Origin: Linyphia triangularis
Lineage: Eukaryota; Arthropoda; Arachnida; Araneae; Linyphiidae
Length of the DNA: 64,000 nt
Assembly: GCA_963978545.1 (NCBI GenBank)
Contig: OZ021727.1
Span: forward strand, 17,992,743-18,056,742
Direction: 5' to 3'
A program made the position numbers and the translations under genes. The notes under the pieces are model-generated. The model was not told the origin of the DNA and made no database searches. It saw nothing but the letters and a program-made list of their open reading frames with translations. Each line of letters begins with the position of its first letter. Position 1 is the stretch's first letter. Positions 22,451 to 33,868 of this stretch are shown piece after piece.

Positions 22451-23539
22451 CCAGTGCTTAATAGTTTTTAGATGTCTCAGCTGGAGCTTTGAGCGATTTC
22501 TGGATCTGTGACATGTGCTTCTGTTGATGATTGTTGTCCATTACGGAGTTTAACTTCTATTCGGGAGGTTGGTATGTGGCCTATTAAAAAACCATTTGGA
22601 AATGATTGTTTGGAGGATGTCAATGGATTGCTTTTGATGGTTTGAGAAATTGTTTTTAAAATTTCAGTAAAATGTAGTTTTCCTTTACAAACATTTGCCA
22701 TAACGACGAAGAAGGAAAAAAAAGGGGGACTTTTTATAATATTAGAAAAAGATTTAATTCATTTATCTATTCCTATATTTTAAATGATTATCAATATACA
22801 ATTTACAAAATGTTAAATGTTTTATGTTAGTTTAAATAAACCCAACTTAAAAAATTTATCAAGACAATATTCTTAACAATTAAATCTGTGCATTTTATAA
22901 TTTTTGTCAAGGAGTTTTCTACCTTTATTTAGTGCATTGCGTATTTTGGGTTATCAGTATGCAATTCACTTTTTTTTTTTAATGTTTACTCAAGCTTTTT
23001 TATTTTTGGTAATGCTTGAATTTGATTTAAAAAAGTTCAACTGGAAGCAGCATAATTCAATATGATTTTTCTTTTTCAATGTTGGTAAGGTTATAACTCA
23101 TAACGCAAATTTCATACTTATTTAAAAGATTAATATGTCAGTGTTTGATTTAGAAAATAACTCCATAAAATTTACATATAATATTGTAATATATCTTACA
23201 AAACAGAGCATCGATGTTTTTTTTCAATAACTTTCCTCTCCCCCCTCCCCTCCCCACACTCAAAGGACTTCTAAAAAAAAACAGGACTTCAAGTTCATGT
23301 TTTATAGCAGTGGAGATTAACTGATCACGTATGTCCCAACAGCCATAATGGAGAAAATAAACTCACAAGCATGGTCATTTTACTTTGGGGTTACTCGAAG
23401 AGAACACCACCCTTTCCCAGAGTTAAATTTCCATCAAAATATTAAATAACAATTATAATTTACTTATAATCAAAGGAATATTTTTTACGGATCGACACTT
23501 TTTCGTTACAAATTCATCCAACTTTTCCATCCCCAAGGT
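22451..23539. other. AT-rich non-coding DNA
   Basis: No gene or repeat family recognised. C-rich tract at about 23235-23260. Confidence 0.45.
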
Positions 23540-24160
23540 CTAACACGTCTCATACCAAATTTGCTTGAGCCACTGCTAAATATGATATCACCCCACCCAC
23601 CCCTTCCATATCTCGAGGCCTCATCTGCCGCTCGGTATCGCAGCGACGCCAGGAGGCATGCAGACGATTTTTACCGTAGCACCCCCGACGGAATAAAACC
23701 TCACCACCCTCTTTTGCATATTCATAGAACACGGACAAAACGTCCTCCCCCGCCCCTCCTCGTAAGACACACAAGTGTTTCCAATCGGATAGTTATATGC
23801 CCCATGCAGATTAATCCCCACGTTCTCAACACAATGCATTAATCTTCTTGTCCCCCTCCACGAGGGGGGAGTTTGAAATGCCCAGACCGCACCTCCCTCC
23901 TTTGGGGGGGGGGGGGGTCCCATTTTATCCCTGATCGCTTGGAGATTTTCCCGCTATTCTGACCCTCCCCCTCCTACCTCCTTTCCTGCAAAGTGTGGAA
24001 TGATTGCGTTTGTTCTGGAAGTGATAGGTTTTTGAAATGCTCAGTGGTGGTGGCTGGGGTTGTGGGTGGCTGGTGGCCGGAACTTTTTAATAAGTTGTTG
24101 ACTCGTTTTAATGACCCTTTCACTGCAGTTGGATGTTGCTGCGTAGAAAATAACAAGTTT
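23540..24160. promoter_or_regulatory. Candidate regulatory island with POU octamer and shared 13-mer
   Basis: GC-rich island containing GCAGACGATTTTT at 23660-23672 (shared with two other islands) and TTTGCATATTCAT at 23713-23725, a good POU-type octamer with an adjacent AT half-site. Long poly-G at about 23904-23917. Open frames occur on both strands but the products (for example a proline/histidine-rich 93-mer) match no family. Confidence 0.35.
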
Positions 24161-24351
24161 AAACTACATCCACTTGGAAGGTTTTATAGCGAGACTATCA
24201 AAACTACGGGTGTGGAACATCGCACAACTTTCAATTACACTATAATATTGATCATTGCATTAAAATTTGATATGGTGTTATTTACCGTTTTCATGTTTTC
24301 TCTCAATTTAATAACAATGGCCAGTTTGGCAATATTTATATCAATAATTTT

Positions 24352-24384
<33 letters not shown>

Positions 24385-25619
24385 TGGCGAAATTGCCGAT
24401 GTTACTCTATAAACATTGCATTGACCTTCTGAACTCGAAGGCAGAGAGCTCAGTTTTAAAGACACTCGTTTTTTTCATATTTCTACCCTTTATCGCATTT
24501 CTACGGGAATTTCGAAAGTGGGGACGATTAGATCATTTTCAGAGGCATTAGCACACAGATTTTAATCAAAATCGATACAGCCTTTTTCAGCAATTGCTGG
24601 AAAACATGATTTTTAGTGATTTCAACCTTATGTGCATACACGATTTTGATGAAAATCTTAATGGTAAGTTCCATGGCCGCCACTAACCCGCACACCAAAT
24701 TTGAACATCGTAGGTCAATTTGTTCGGGAGTTAAGATGACAACGTACGAACAGACGCACATTTTTTTCTAGACCATTGTTTTGAAATCAGGATGTTCCAA
24801 AACATGGAGAAGGGGGGGGGGGGGAATCGATGTTTTTTTTACCGAATGCTATACTTTCATTACGTAAATATATAGGTAATTGAAAGCAAACAAGACAAAG
24901 GAATATATACAACAGAAAGAGCAGGAATATATATAATTTGGAAATAATACGGTTGAAGTACAGTTACAGTTAATACTATAAAACTGCTGGATACGCAATT
25001 ACACGTTGTGCGTTGGAATTAGTAAATTTGGAAAATAAAATTTACAAATTTTGACTGATCATATTAATAATGCGAACTCACAATCAAGGTCCTCTCCCCA
25101 ATTTTCTGTCAAGAATGTTCATCGATTGTCTTCAGTTATTATTGACATACATTTCAAGATTCGGTTAATAATTAAATAAAAAATATTTCAAGATGATTTT
25201 TCTAGTTTTATAATTGACGACTAGAAATGGAAAACGACTTAAGTACATAAAAAATCGAAAATCTACTGTTTACGGAAAAATTTCCTAAAGACCAAGCTAA
25301 ACAAAGTGGAGAACGCCCAAAGTGCGAACTTAATCTGCCACTTAGTCATAGCCTTAAGTACGAGATGCGAGTGTTTATCAATTTTCAGCTCTCCTGAAAT
25401 TTTTTCTTTTTTGGACTTAAGGCGTTTTCCATTGCTAGTCATCAATTTATTCTAAATGTCCCATAGTAATCTTTCCTATTACGTTGCATGATAATTTTGT
25501 GTATTTCCTGGCGTACGACGTTGGATATAAAACAAAGACATACGCTGATTTTAAGTGTTTCTAACATGAAAGTAAAACATTTCGAATTATTTAAGTTTTT
25601 TTTTTCCAAAATGTACGAA
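24161..25619. other. Non-coding DNA with poly-A and a dispersed-repeat remnant
   Basis: Poly-A of about 26 bases at 24356-24382 and poly-G at about 24810-24822. The part at 24470-24900 carries words in common with 59905-60070 ('gaatcgat' plus a T run, 'ctatactttcattac' versus 'ctatacttttattac'), suggesting remnants of one old repeat family. Confidence 0.4.
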
Positions 25620-26000
25620 CGCTAAACCTCCCCTCAGCAGAAAGTGCAAAACGATATACGTTGCGTAATGGTGCCAAAATTCCAAACGTAACTCCAGTAC
25701 TTTCCACCGTTGCCACCGCATGAGGTCCCAGCCACAAATCTTCGTCCCTGGCAAACACCTCCCATCATTTAAACGGAGGCAGACGATTTTTACGGCCTAG
25801 GGAGAAAAAAAAAATGTTTACATTGGGCACTCATAAAACGCCCATTCGCCGGTGTCCCCCCGTGGCTCTTCCATGGAGGGCAACAGAGAAATCGTTTGGT
25901 CATTGACAAATCTGAAGCTGCGTGAAATATTATATGCTGTTTGGCCTCGCCTCAACAATTGGGTGTCTCTGGCTTCGCGATAGGTGTTGAATCTTGGTAG
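25620..26000. promoter_or_regulatory. Candidate regulatory GC island
   Basis: GC-richer block with GCAGACGATTTTTAC at 25779-25793, a 15-base match to the island at 23660. It contains 'cataaaacgcccattcgcc' and 'catggaagagcc'-type sequence. No open frame with a domain. Inference only. Confidence 0.33.
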
Positions 26001-26401
26001 ATATTCTTTTTTTTTTATCTCTCTTTTTTCTTTCTTTTTTTGGAATGTGACTTTGATTTGTTGAGGGGTTTGTAATTCGAAGCTAGTAGAGGCTGTGATT
26101 TAATGACAGGCGGAATTCAGTTGGAGTATTTTATACTGGGTATTTATCGCCGGATACTTAGGTTTTTATTCCATTTTGGGATTGTTTTCTTTTTATTGAA
26201 AGGAGGTGCGGTTCACTGAAACGAAATCGAAATATTTTTATCCTCTCGTATTAGAAATTAGTTGAAGACTTTCAATCACCAAATCCCACATGTACCACAT
26301 GCATTTAACATGGATGGCGAACAAAACTATAGAACAATATAAATAGATTTAGACACTGTGTTTTATTATTATTAACATACGAGCTTTGTCAAATATCTTT
26401 T

Positions 26402-26960
26402 AAATAATATAACCCATAAAAACAAAGTTTATAATGTAAATCCTTAATATGCATTACCATTTATATTCCCTAACATAGCGTCGTTTTTGTTGTCAGCGTG
26501 TGGCTGGAATTTGCACTTAATTTTAAATATTAAAAACATCTGTATTAGTAAAATATGCTGTAAACTACTTTTCAAAATTTCCTCATCAAAATGGAATGTG
26601 AATTTATGCATTCATCTTCAAATATCTTATATTTATTCTGATTAAAACAATTTTATTATTTAATAATTAAAACAATTTTGGCAACAGGAAAGAGTTTCTT
26701 CAATGATCGGTTAAATGCTAGTTTATCGCGATTGGCTAACGGCAAGTTGGTTTATCATTATTCCGTAAAAGCGATCTTTGTATTAACAGTGACAGCCTCC
26801 AAAGTTTGATAGAATCAATTGTCACCGACATCGAATCTGTCTGCCAAGTTTCAACCCGATTGGATGAAGGCAAAGGGGTTAATTAGGCTTCCGTAGATTT
26901 GACAGGCAGCCACAAACAAACAAACAAACAAAATCGAAGTTAGTATAAAAGATTTAAAAA
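26402..26960 (+). mobile_element. MITE-D copy 2 (near full length)
   Basis: Begins near 'aacccataaaaacaaagttt' and 'taaatccttaatatgcattacc'. Continues through 'tgaatttatgcattcatc', 'ttattctgattaaaac', 'caggaaagagtttcttcaa', 'ggcaagttggtttatcat', 'agtgacagcctcc', 'ccaagtttcaacccgattgg' and 'ggttaattaggcttccg', to a (CAAA)n microsatellite and 'gaagttagtataaaag'. The ends carry roughly inverted TAAATCC / GATTTA words. It is non-coding. Confidence 0.88.
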
Positions 26961-27477
26961 ATGTGTTTAAATTTAGGAATTTACCTTACACTATCTTAAC
27001 GATTAGAAGTTGAACTACTTAACCGAAAACATTCTTATATAATTTTAGTTCTCTTTCGCAAAAAGGGAATTAAACCATTATTTCTTGTACACCACAATTC
27101 AAAGATGGTATGGTCGTTACAACAAGAAAGTATTTTAACTTATAATTATTTCCACATTGTAGTATCATTTGCATAATTTGTAGTATACGCATTTAAAAAT
27201 TATACTTGAAGTTGATAATATTATGAGCCGACAAGATTATTCGAATGGGACCAGGGGCGTACTTGGACATAAAATCGCCCCGGTGATTTTAAATTTATGC
27301 CGATTCAAATTTTTGTTGCAATCATTAATCACAGTTTAATTATTATTGTCAATAAAGTTTCAATAATTTAATAATTATTTTGAATAATGAAATAATTTTA
27401 GTAAATATATTTTTATTATTGAAATATTTATATTTCATAATTTCGATAATTAACTGGTGTTGTTGCAAATTTTTTTT
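26961..27477. other. AT-rich non-coding DNA
   Basis: Nothing recognised. Confidence 0.45.
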
Positions 27478-27845
27478 ATTAAATAAATAGTAAAATTTGA
27501 TTTAATCAGAATAAATAAATAATAAAATTGTTTTAATCAGAATAAATAAACAATAAAATTGTTTTAAACATAATAAATAAATAATAAAATTGTTTTAATC
27601 AGAATAAATAAATAATAAAATTGTTTTAATCAGAATAAATAAAAGATATTTGGATGTGGATGCATAAATTCACATTCATTTTTAATGAATACATTTTGAA
27701 AAGTAGTTTACCGCATATTTTGCCGAAAGAGATGTTTTTACTATTTAAAATTAGATGCAAACACCAAGCACACGCTGACACCAGAAACGGCGCTATGTTA
27801 ATGTATATAAAAATTACCAATGCATATAAAGGATTTATATTACCA
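27478..27845 (-). mobile_element. MITE-D copy 3 with internal tandem expansion
   Basis: Reverse-orientation half of MITE-D ending 'ccaatgcatataaaggattt'. Within it, 27483-27650 is a tandem array of about 33-bp units (AATAAATAATAAAATTGTTTTAATCAG type, four to five copies) expanded from a sequence that other copies hold once. Open frames on both strands here are repeat shadows. Confidence 0.87.
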
Positions 27846-28713
27846 ACTTTGTTGTTATGATTTATATTATTTATTGCTCATTGAGGAGTAAAAACCAGTT
27901 TCTGGAAGTACGAGTGCTTTGATGAATTTTTCTGACAATATCTTCGAAACCCAAACGAGCAAATATTTATAAATTCCAATATTCACAGTATAGTTTCTGA
28001 TCCAGAAGAGATACGACATATTTATGATTAAAAGATATCACCAGGAAGATTCTTTAAAATGCAATTTAATATGGCTGAATTCAAATATGTCGATCAGTCA
28101 GTGGTATGCAAAAGATGATCCATGAGTATAAATGCTTGAGTATGAATCATTCAAATGGATGAATGGAATTCAAAATTATAAAGCGCAATTAACATAGATT
28201 TTTTATCAATTCTTGTCCACTTGAGTAAAGATCGAGTTTGCTTGTTCTTCACTTGACTACATATCGAGTTTGACTGTCATTTTACTATAAACTCTTTGTT
28301 AAAACAAGGTAGTTAAGAGAAATAGAAATTGGAACGGAAAAACTGCTCATTAAGAAATGTTATTTAGAACTGAAAATGCAAGTAAATGGTCTCATTTTTA
28401 GCAATGCCTAGCCTAGGCTGTACGACATATATATGAGACAAAGTGACTACACGTATTTTAAATACGCTGATAGTCGTGTTTTAAACTGTTATGACTAATT
28501 TAAAAAAGCAAGTCAATACAATATTGTCCTTTTTTAAGTAGAACTTTTTTTGTCATTGTAGTTAAGAGCCATTCTTAAACCTTTCATTGCTTATTTTTTT
28601 TTTTTTTTTTTTTTTTTTTTTGAGAGACGTTTTTTATGTGCTGATTTATACTGACCCAATTTAGAAGATTGAAAAACAACAAATAGATTTTCAGATTTAC
28701 TATAGAAAAAATA

Positions 28714-28749
<36 letters not shown>

Positions 28750-29479
28750 TCTCCAATTTATTATAATTAACGATGTTTCAAAAATCAAAACTAGAGGTTA
28801 AATCCCAAAATAAAAACTTAATGTTGTACAATTAAAGTTGACGGCTCGACTTCATGCTCCAATTTTTGAAAACTAATTTAATTCTTTAACTATGCCATAT
28901 TTCTATTCATTCAAGAAAAAAAAAATCTTTTAATAAGTAAGTTTATCAATGCAATTAAATCATGGATTTTGGGAAATGGCTTAATGTAACTACCTTTAAG
29001 CCATACATTTGTTAGACAGTTTTACTTCTTTTTTTAAAACACATTTGGCGATGTATGATACTTTAGTTTTCATAAATACATTTCAGCACAACTTTTTTGT
29101 GCAGTATATGTAAACGGTTTAGGCAGTGGAAAGGTAAATAAGAAAGGGTGAGGGGATTCAGCACAAGGTAGTTTTTACAACTTTTTCTACCCTTTATAGC
29201 ATTTAGAAATAAAACTACCATGTATTTTCTTAACTCTACAGGAATTACACTGTGAGATTTTTTCTCAAACCATAAAATAATTTTAGACCTCTCTATAGGA
29301 AATAAGAATTTTTCTCACGCAATGAAATTATCTTTGAGTGGGACTTTTCTTTTTTAGCTATTCCACCTCCCCATCCCCCATTCCCCTTAAAATATTTATA
29401 GAATTCACTAGATGAGAGTTTCTCTCACACTCGAAAATTATTCTAAGGAGAATTTTATCTCGATTCGTCAGTTTGTTAA
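27846..29479. other. AT-rich non-coding DNA with opposed T and A tracts
   Basis: A T run of about 31 bases at 28590-28620 and an A run of about 28-31 bases at 28718-28747 face each other across about 97 bp. Otherwise no feature. Confidence 0.45.
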
Positions 29480-29698
29480 TTGGATACTTAGGTGTTAACG
29501 CCACTGCAATAGAAGTTTTTTTAAGTAGTTATCTTTGGCGACACCTAAAAACCGCCAATAAAGTGCAATCTTGTTGGCTCTTTATTGGCGTCATTTTAAA
29601 AACCGCCAAATCTGTAGCCACGCACACGCAGTTATCTTCGGTGGCACTTAAAAACCGCCAAATCTGTAGGTGCCGGTGGCGTTAATACCCAAGTACAA
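29480..29698. mobile_element. Small TIR element with internal repeats
   Basis: The left end TTGGATACTTAGGTGTTAAC and the reverse complement of the right end, TTGTACTTGGGTATTAAC, both run into GCCAC. Inside are two direct copies of 'agttatcttyggyg' with 'cacytaaaaaccgccaa'. A third 'ttttaaaaaccgccaaatctg' also occurs. No coding sequence; TSD not clear. Confidence 0.75.
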
Positions 29699-30099
29699 GT
29701 AGTACCGTTAACTGTTATGGTTTGTTAAATGTTAATTGTAATTATATTTAGCAGATATATTTCGTCTTGTATTTGAAAAAGATTTTGTGCAGAAATTGTT
29801 TATTCTTTATAAATAAGTTTCGAAGTAAAATGTAAGTTCCTATTGATAATACAGTACTTTTCCTTTCAATATTCCCATGTGATGAATAAAAAAAAATAGT
29901 ATTTAATTGATAACTTTGAAAATTGAATGAAATGGAGTCTATCTCGGGGATGAGGGGGGGGGGGGATATAACAAGGGATATTCTTTTCGCAGCTTTTATT
30001 ATCTCACACAGGCGAAAATGAGGGACGTGAGTTCTCATATACCAGTAGAATGTTCTCCCAGGTTACGTTATGACGATCAAACTTTACAGGACATTATAA
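29699..30099. other. AT-rich non-coding DNA
   Basis: Poly-G at about 29956-29966. No gene recognised. Confidence 0.4.
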
Positions 30100-30620
30100 T
30101 GATGACATGAACTTCGGAAAACATGAATACATTTTTCTTTTCCGGAGTACTCCTGTACTCCATTTATCTGTCCTCCCTCCACACACGCCTACCATCTGGT
30201 GTTCAGTAACCACCCCAAACCACAAACTTCCCTCCCGGATGCATTTTCACGCCCCTCACGTCACTGAAGGGGCCCACATGGGGGGGGGGCGGAAAAGAAC
30301 AGAACGACGTTCGCTCGAACTTTCGAATGAAGCGGGGGTGGTACGAAAGCGGGCAGGGGGGCGCACTCTAGTGTTTTTGCATGTTGCTTCGTTTTTCTTT
30401 TCAATCGCAGAAGACCCCTTGCGGAGTAAAAGGGCGGATCCAGTGAGAAGGGCCACTTAAGTCGTAACGAACCGGAGGGTGCATTAGTGGCTTTTAAGGG
30501 AGTCGCCCTGTTTGTTTTGCCCAAACGATATGTTTGACTTCTACTCCCTGTGTGTGCGATTTGTGTCACCCCCGCCACGTCTTTGAGTCCATTGTGGGGT
30601 TGGCTTTTAGAGGGGGGGGG
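30100..30620. promoter_or_regulatory. Candidate regulatory GC island
   Basis: One of the most GC-rich parts of the window, with poly-G at 30281-30289 and 30611-30623, 'cacgtcactgaagg' and 'tttttgcatgttgc' (octamer-like). Three overlapping open frames of 66-117 codons on both strands have arginine/proline-rich products and no known domain, which argues for composition rather than coding. Confidence 0.3.
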
Positions 30621-30970
30621 GGGTGATGAATGGAGGCAACTGCGGTGATGTGTGTGTGTGTTTTTTTGCGTGAAAGATCTAAAGCTGCGTTTTGTAATTT
30701 CGTGATGTTTCGCTGCTATGTACTTGAATTCTATTAACTTTCAAGTATATTCGTCGCTTGTAATAATCCCTCGAATAACTCTCTATTGAGGGTTCGTGTT
30801 CAGTTCTACGACAGTATTCGTTTGCCAAAAACACTTTAGAAAAGACCAAGCTCTTTCAAGCATTAGAATCATAACGACACAAGCTCTGCTCTATATCGAA
30901 ATTCTATTGATTATTTTTTATGATTTTTAAACTACAACCCATGCTGCTATGGATTTAAATATTATAGTCC
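30621..30970. other. Non-coding DNA
   Basis: Short (TG)n at about 30648-30661. Nothing else seen. Confidence 0.4.
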
Positions 30971-31621
30971 GAGAGGCGACTGCAATTTTTGGACCCCATC
31001 GAACATCATTCTGAATTTTTTATAGAAATTAGAGAAAAGTGAGTAGATTACGAATCCACTGGTCTGCCGTGGCATAAATGGCGGAAACTGATCTAAAATC
31101 TACTTGGAATGAGTTGAAGTAAAATCCGATTGCCAAATAAATCATAACTTTCCAAAAAGAGAACAAACTTTTTCGTCTGGCAACCCATTGCATTTTGATT
31201 TTCAATGAGAAAAAGCGCAAACGATTTCTGATTTCTGGCTCGGAAAACTTGCATTTTTTAAAAGTAAGCCAAATTGGATACATTAGTTACGTCATCAGTG
31301 ACGTAATGTTTATTGTTAACTTGGCTCCCTTTTAATAGATGCAAGTAAACCGTCGCCAGATATCTGAATCGTCTGCAACCTTCTTAATTGAAAATTAAAG
31401 AGTAAGGGTTACCAAATAAAAAAAAAATACTCATTATCTGGCAAGTTATGGCGCATTCGGCAATAGGATTTAGTTCAACTTATTAAAAGTCGATTTTTTA
31501 CTAGATTCGGCCATTTATGCCACGGCAGACCAGTGGATTCGTAATCTACTCACTTTTCTCCAATTTCTATAAAAAATTCAGAATGATGTTCGATGGGGTC
31601 CAAAAATTGCAGTCGCCTCTC
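30971..31621. mobile_element. 651-bp TIR element with near-identical 112-bp arms
   Basis: The left arm 30971-31082 starts GAGAGGCGACTGCAATTTTT. The right arm 31510-31621 is its reverse complement, with only about one difference seen ('attagagaaaag' versus 'attggagaaaag'). The 427-bp interior encodes nothing recognisable. No convincing TSD is seen, so the superfamily is left open. The tight arm identity suggests recent activity or gene conversion. Confidence 0.92.
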
Positions 31622-31873
31622 AATCTGCTATTAATCAGTCAACTTTATGGACATTTAAATACCCAGGCAGCAGAGTGGAATTGGAAAATTTCGGAAGCAG
31701 GGGCTCTAGGAAGTATAGTCAGTCCATGCCGGACCTCGTTCCAAAATACACGATTTTTTTTTTTAAATGAACATGTCAAAATCATCACAAAACATTTATT
31801 TTATCCCTCTGTCTTTTCTTATACGACTATATTTCAATTTTAAAACTCTGCGTTAACATTTCATAACTTCCAG
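31622..31873. other. Spacer; GC-richer patch of uncertain nature
   Basis: 31660-31750 is GC-richer and open in all three plus frames after an acceptor-like 'aaatacccag'. One plus frame reads ELENFGSRGSRKYSQSMPDL, a kinase-site-like low-complexity peptide, but there is no good donor. I do not call an exon. Confidence 0.25.
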
Positions 31874-31987
31874 TATAATTTACCCAGAACTGGGCGAGAT
31901 AGGCCACGATCCGTAGCAACGGCCAGTCTACAACGGTCCCCATCGGGATTGGTAGCCGATATTGGTCAGCGGTTCTGTGCTATTGAG
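31874..31987 (+). CDS. Candidate internal exon, unknown protein (hypothesis)
   Basis: A 114-nt open segment of 38 codons lies between an acceptor-like 'ataacttccag' (ends 31873) and a donor GAG|GTATGA (31988). It is phase 0 at both ends. The frame includes RPRSVATASLQRSPSGLVAD followed by IGQRFCAIE, arginine/serine-rich, and is GC-richer than its flanks. I do not recognise a family. The strand is ambiguous: on the minus strand, 31979 to 31884 is also open, with an AG acceptor and a GTAAAT donor, and would then share orientation with Lim1. It could also be a conserved non-coding element or chance. Confidence 0.27.
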
Positions 31988-33562
31988 GTATGACTTGTGT
32001 TAACACTAATGCTATGGAAGTTCCATAAAGCTGTCTTAAAGTCCATTAGTGTACAATTTCGAAACCGACTGCATACTTAACACACATCATAAGAAGCTAC
32101 GAATTACCTAACACGTTTTGGGATTTGTTGAAAGCCGAACAGTTTGACAGAGGAGCATTTTCAAAATTTAAGTATTTGAATTTTAGAGGCTGATAGATTC
32201 CATACTTTTGACTATTGAAGGACAAACTTTGACCGAATAAATTTTTCGCAAGCTTTACCAGTCATGCGACAAAATGTCATACTATATCTTAAGATATGAG
32301 AAAAACAGAGAAAAAAAAAATCATCTAATGGTCGCAGTTTAACCGTGTGTTTGAAACTGCTTGTTTCTTCTAGCCCTCAAAGTCAAGTGCAAGTCAAAGA
32401 GATATAATGTTAAGTTGTTGTTTCTTTAGGTCCAATGAAGCATCATCTTTTGGATCACAGTATACAATAAGTAAGAAACTTCTCGTTACTGCATGTCAAC
32501 AATAAATTTTTCGAATAAATAGCTAAGGCGCCGTTTATTTGTTTAGATGCTTCTTTGAGATGGAACCAAGGAGGATGTTGATGAAAACCACTAAAGCCTT
32601 TCAGAAGACGTTCACAAAACAAGACCACCCAATGAACACAACGATTGCCACAGTCTGGAACCCAAGGTGTCTAACCAACAATGCTTAACCTGTATCCACA
32701 CAAAAGAAATCCCACCAGGTTTCGAAGCAACGCCACAACAACTCAACCCAGACTCAAGAAGTTAATGAGAATTGACTGGCAACAGATTATTATTATTTTT
32801 TTTTTACTCGAAAGATAAAAAAAATAAAAAAAATCTTCCTGCAACTATGATGTGTTTGATACCACCCCCTATTTATTGAAGAAGTCAATTGCTTGCGGTG
32901 TTTATCTGGCGTAAGCCATGCGTGAAACGTAGACGAAATTAACGATACTTGTGACCGATTAGTCGTCGGTTGTCCTGATCTGACGATGCTCGAAATTGGT
33001 GGACTATTTACGGAGTGTAGTGGCCATTTCTTTTTTTAGACTTTTTTTTTTTTAAGTTGAAAAGTTACTTCATGCATGATTTTTGAAAAGGTTGAGGGAA
33101 TACGGGTTTTTTTCCCCCCACAATAAAGATTCTGTTCAAATACATCTGCCAATCTTCCATACTAGATACTACTTTTTTATTTGCTTTGCATTCTTCAGTA
33201 TGAGAATACCGGACATAAACTCATGATGGAAAAAATGTCCATGAGCTTTATTAATAAAATAGTTTTTTTTTACCTTCAGGTGGTCAATAAAATCATTACG
33301 AAAAGAATGGACAGCTTTTAAGTAATCTGAACTTGCCAGGAACATGCTATATAAGAAACTGAGTTTTTGTCTGAGTTAAACTTATTTTTCTTACACTCTA
33401 TACTTTTAATCGAAGTGGTACTGTAAATATATTTCTATCAAGCCACCGACAAATTAAATCTGAAAATCCACAAAGCTATTACTAAGTATATCTAAGTAAA
33501 TTCTTCTTGTTTATGTGCATATAAAAAAGGTCTAAATTTGAATTGAGTGAGCAATCCAATAC
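31988..33562. other. Probable Lim1 intron (downstream side); no gene assigned
   Basis: Lies on the 3' side of the Lim1 exon on the minus strand. A pyrimidine-rich acceptor-like site ('gcttgtttcttctag', ends about 32374) precedes a plus-strand open frame that stops by about 32505. A GC-richer patch at 32550-32770 is also open. These are too weak to call. An AATAAA is seen at 33123. Confidence 0.35.
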
Positions 33563-33752
33563 CTGAGAAGTAGGTGTACCCAGAGTTTGGTCCGGACACC
33601 ATGTCCGGGCTGTCGTCGAGCCCGTCCGGGGACATTCCGGGCCTTAGCGGCCTCATGGCACGACGCGGGCTTCGAAAAAAGTGTCTTCTTGCTCCCATAG
33701 AACTCAGTTGCTTCATACGACGTTCCTTAGAGCGGCGGTTCTGGAACCAAAC
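33563..33752 (-). CDS. Lim1: Lim1 (Lhx1/5-class) LIM-homeobox transcription factor, internal exon
   Basis: The 190-nt minus-strand exon encodes 63 codons plus one base. It opens with [16 protein letters not shown], the second half of homeodomain recognition helix 3 and its basic tail, including the WF-N-R core that contacts DNA. It continues with [20 protein letters not shown], the post-homeodomain motif of Lim1/Lhx1/Lhx5 proteins (GARRHxFFRSPRRMRPL in vertebrates), then an acidic/proline stretch and [10 protein letters not shown]. The upstream acceptor is a strong T-rich tract ending CAG directly before the first valine codon (33753-33755, phase 0), the known intron position inside homeoboxes. 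The donor is TCAG|GTATTG at 33562-33561, leaving phase 1. The protein is a nuclear regulator of neural and appendage or head patterning in animals (family knowledge). I did not find the two LIM domains, the homeodomain N-terminal half or the C-terminal exon in the window, so flanking introns are long or those exons lie outside. No stop or frameshift. Confidence 0.95.
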
Positions 33753-33868
33753 CTGAAAAAAAGAATATTGACATGAGTAACAAGAAAGTACTCGGATTAT
33801 CAACTTAGAGTTGTTAAATTACCAGGGCTTTTGTGGAGGAGGAGAATGCATTCGAAGGTTGTTCAACA
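33753..33868 (-). other. Lim1 intron, acceptor-proximal part
   Basis: On the minus strand this holds the pyrimidine tract and CAG acceptor (33753-33755) for the Lim1 exon. A palindromic MITE begins only 116 bp upstream of the exon. Confidence 0.7.

Noticed and set aside
23993..24412. 139-codon open frame with hydrophobic C-terminus
   Set aside because: Runs into a poly-A tract (poly-lysine) and has no known domain or conserved pattern.
30107..30578. Possible Lim1 C-terminal exon in the GC-rich island
   Set aside because: Neither strand shows the expected continuation after GYTYFS nor a phase-1 acceptor with Lim1-like sequence. Products are arginine-rich and unassigned.
32362..32590. Downstream plus-strand exons following the candidate at 31874
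   Set aside because: Good acceptors exist, but several mutually exclusive frames all stay open for 12-50 codons in AT-rich DNA, so the join cannot be decided from sequence.
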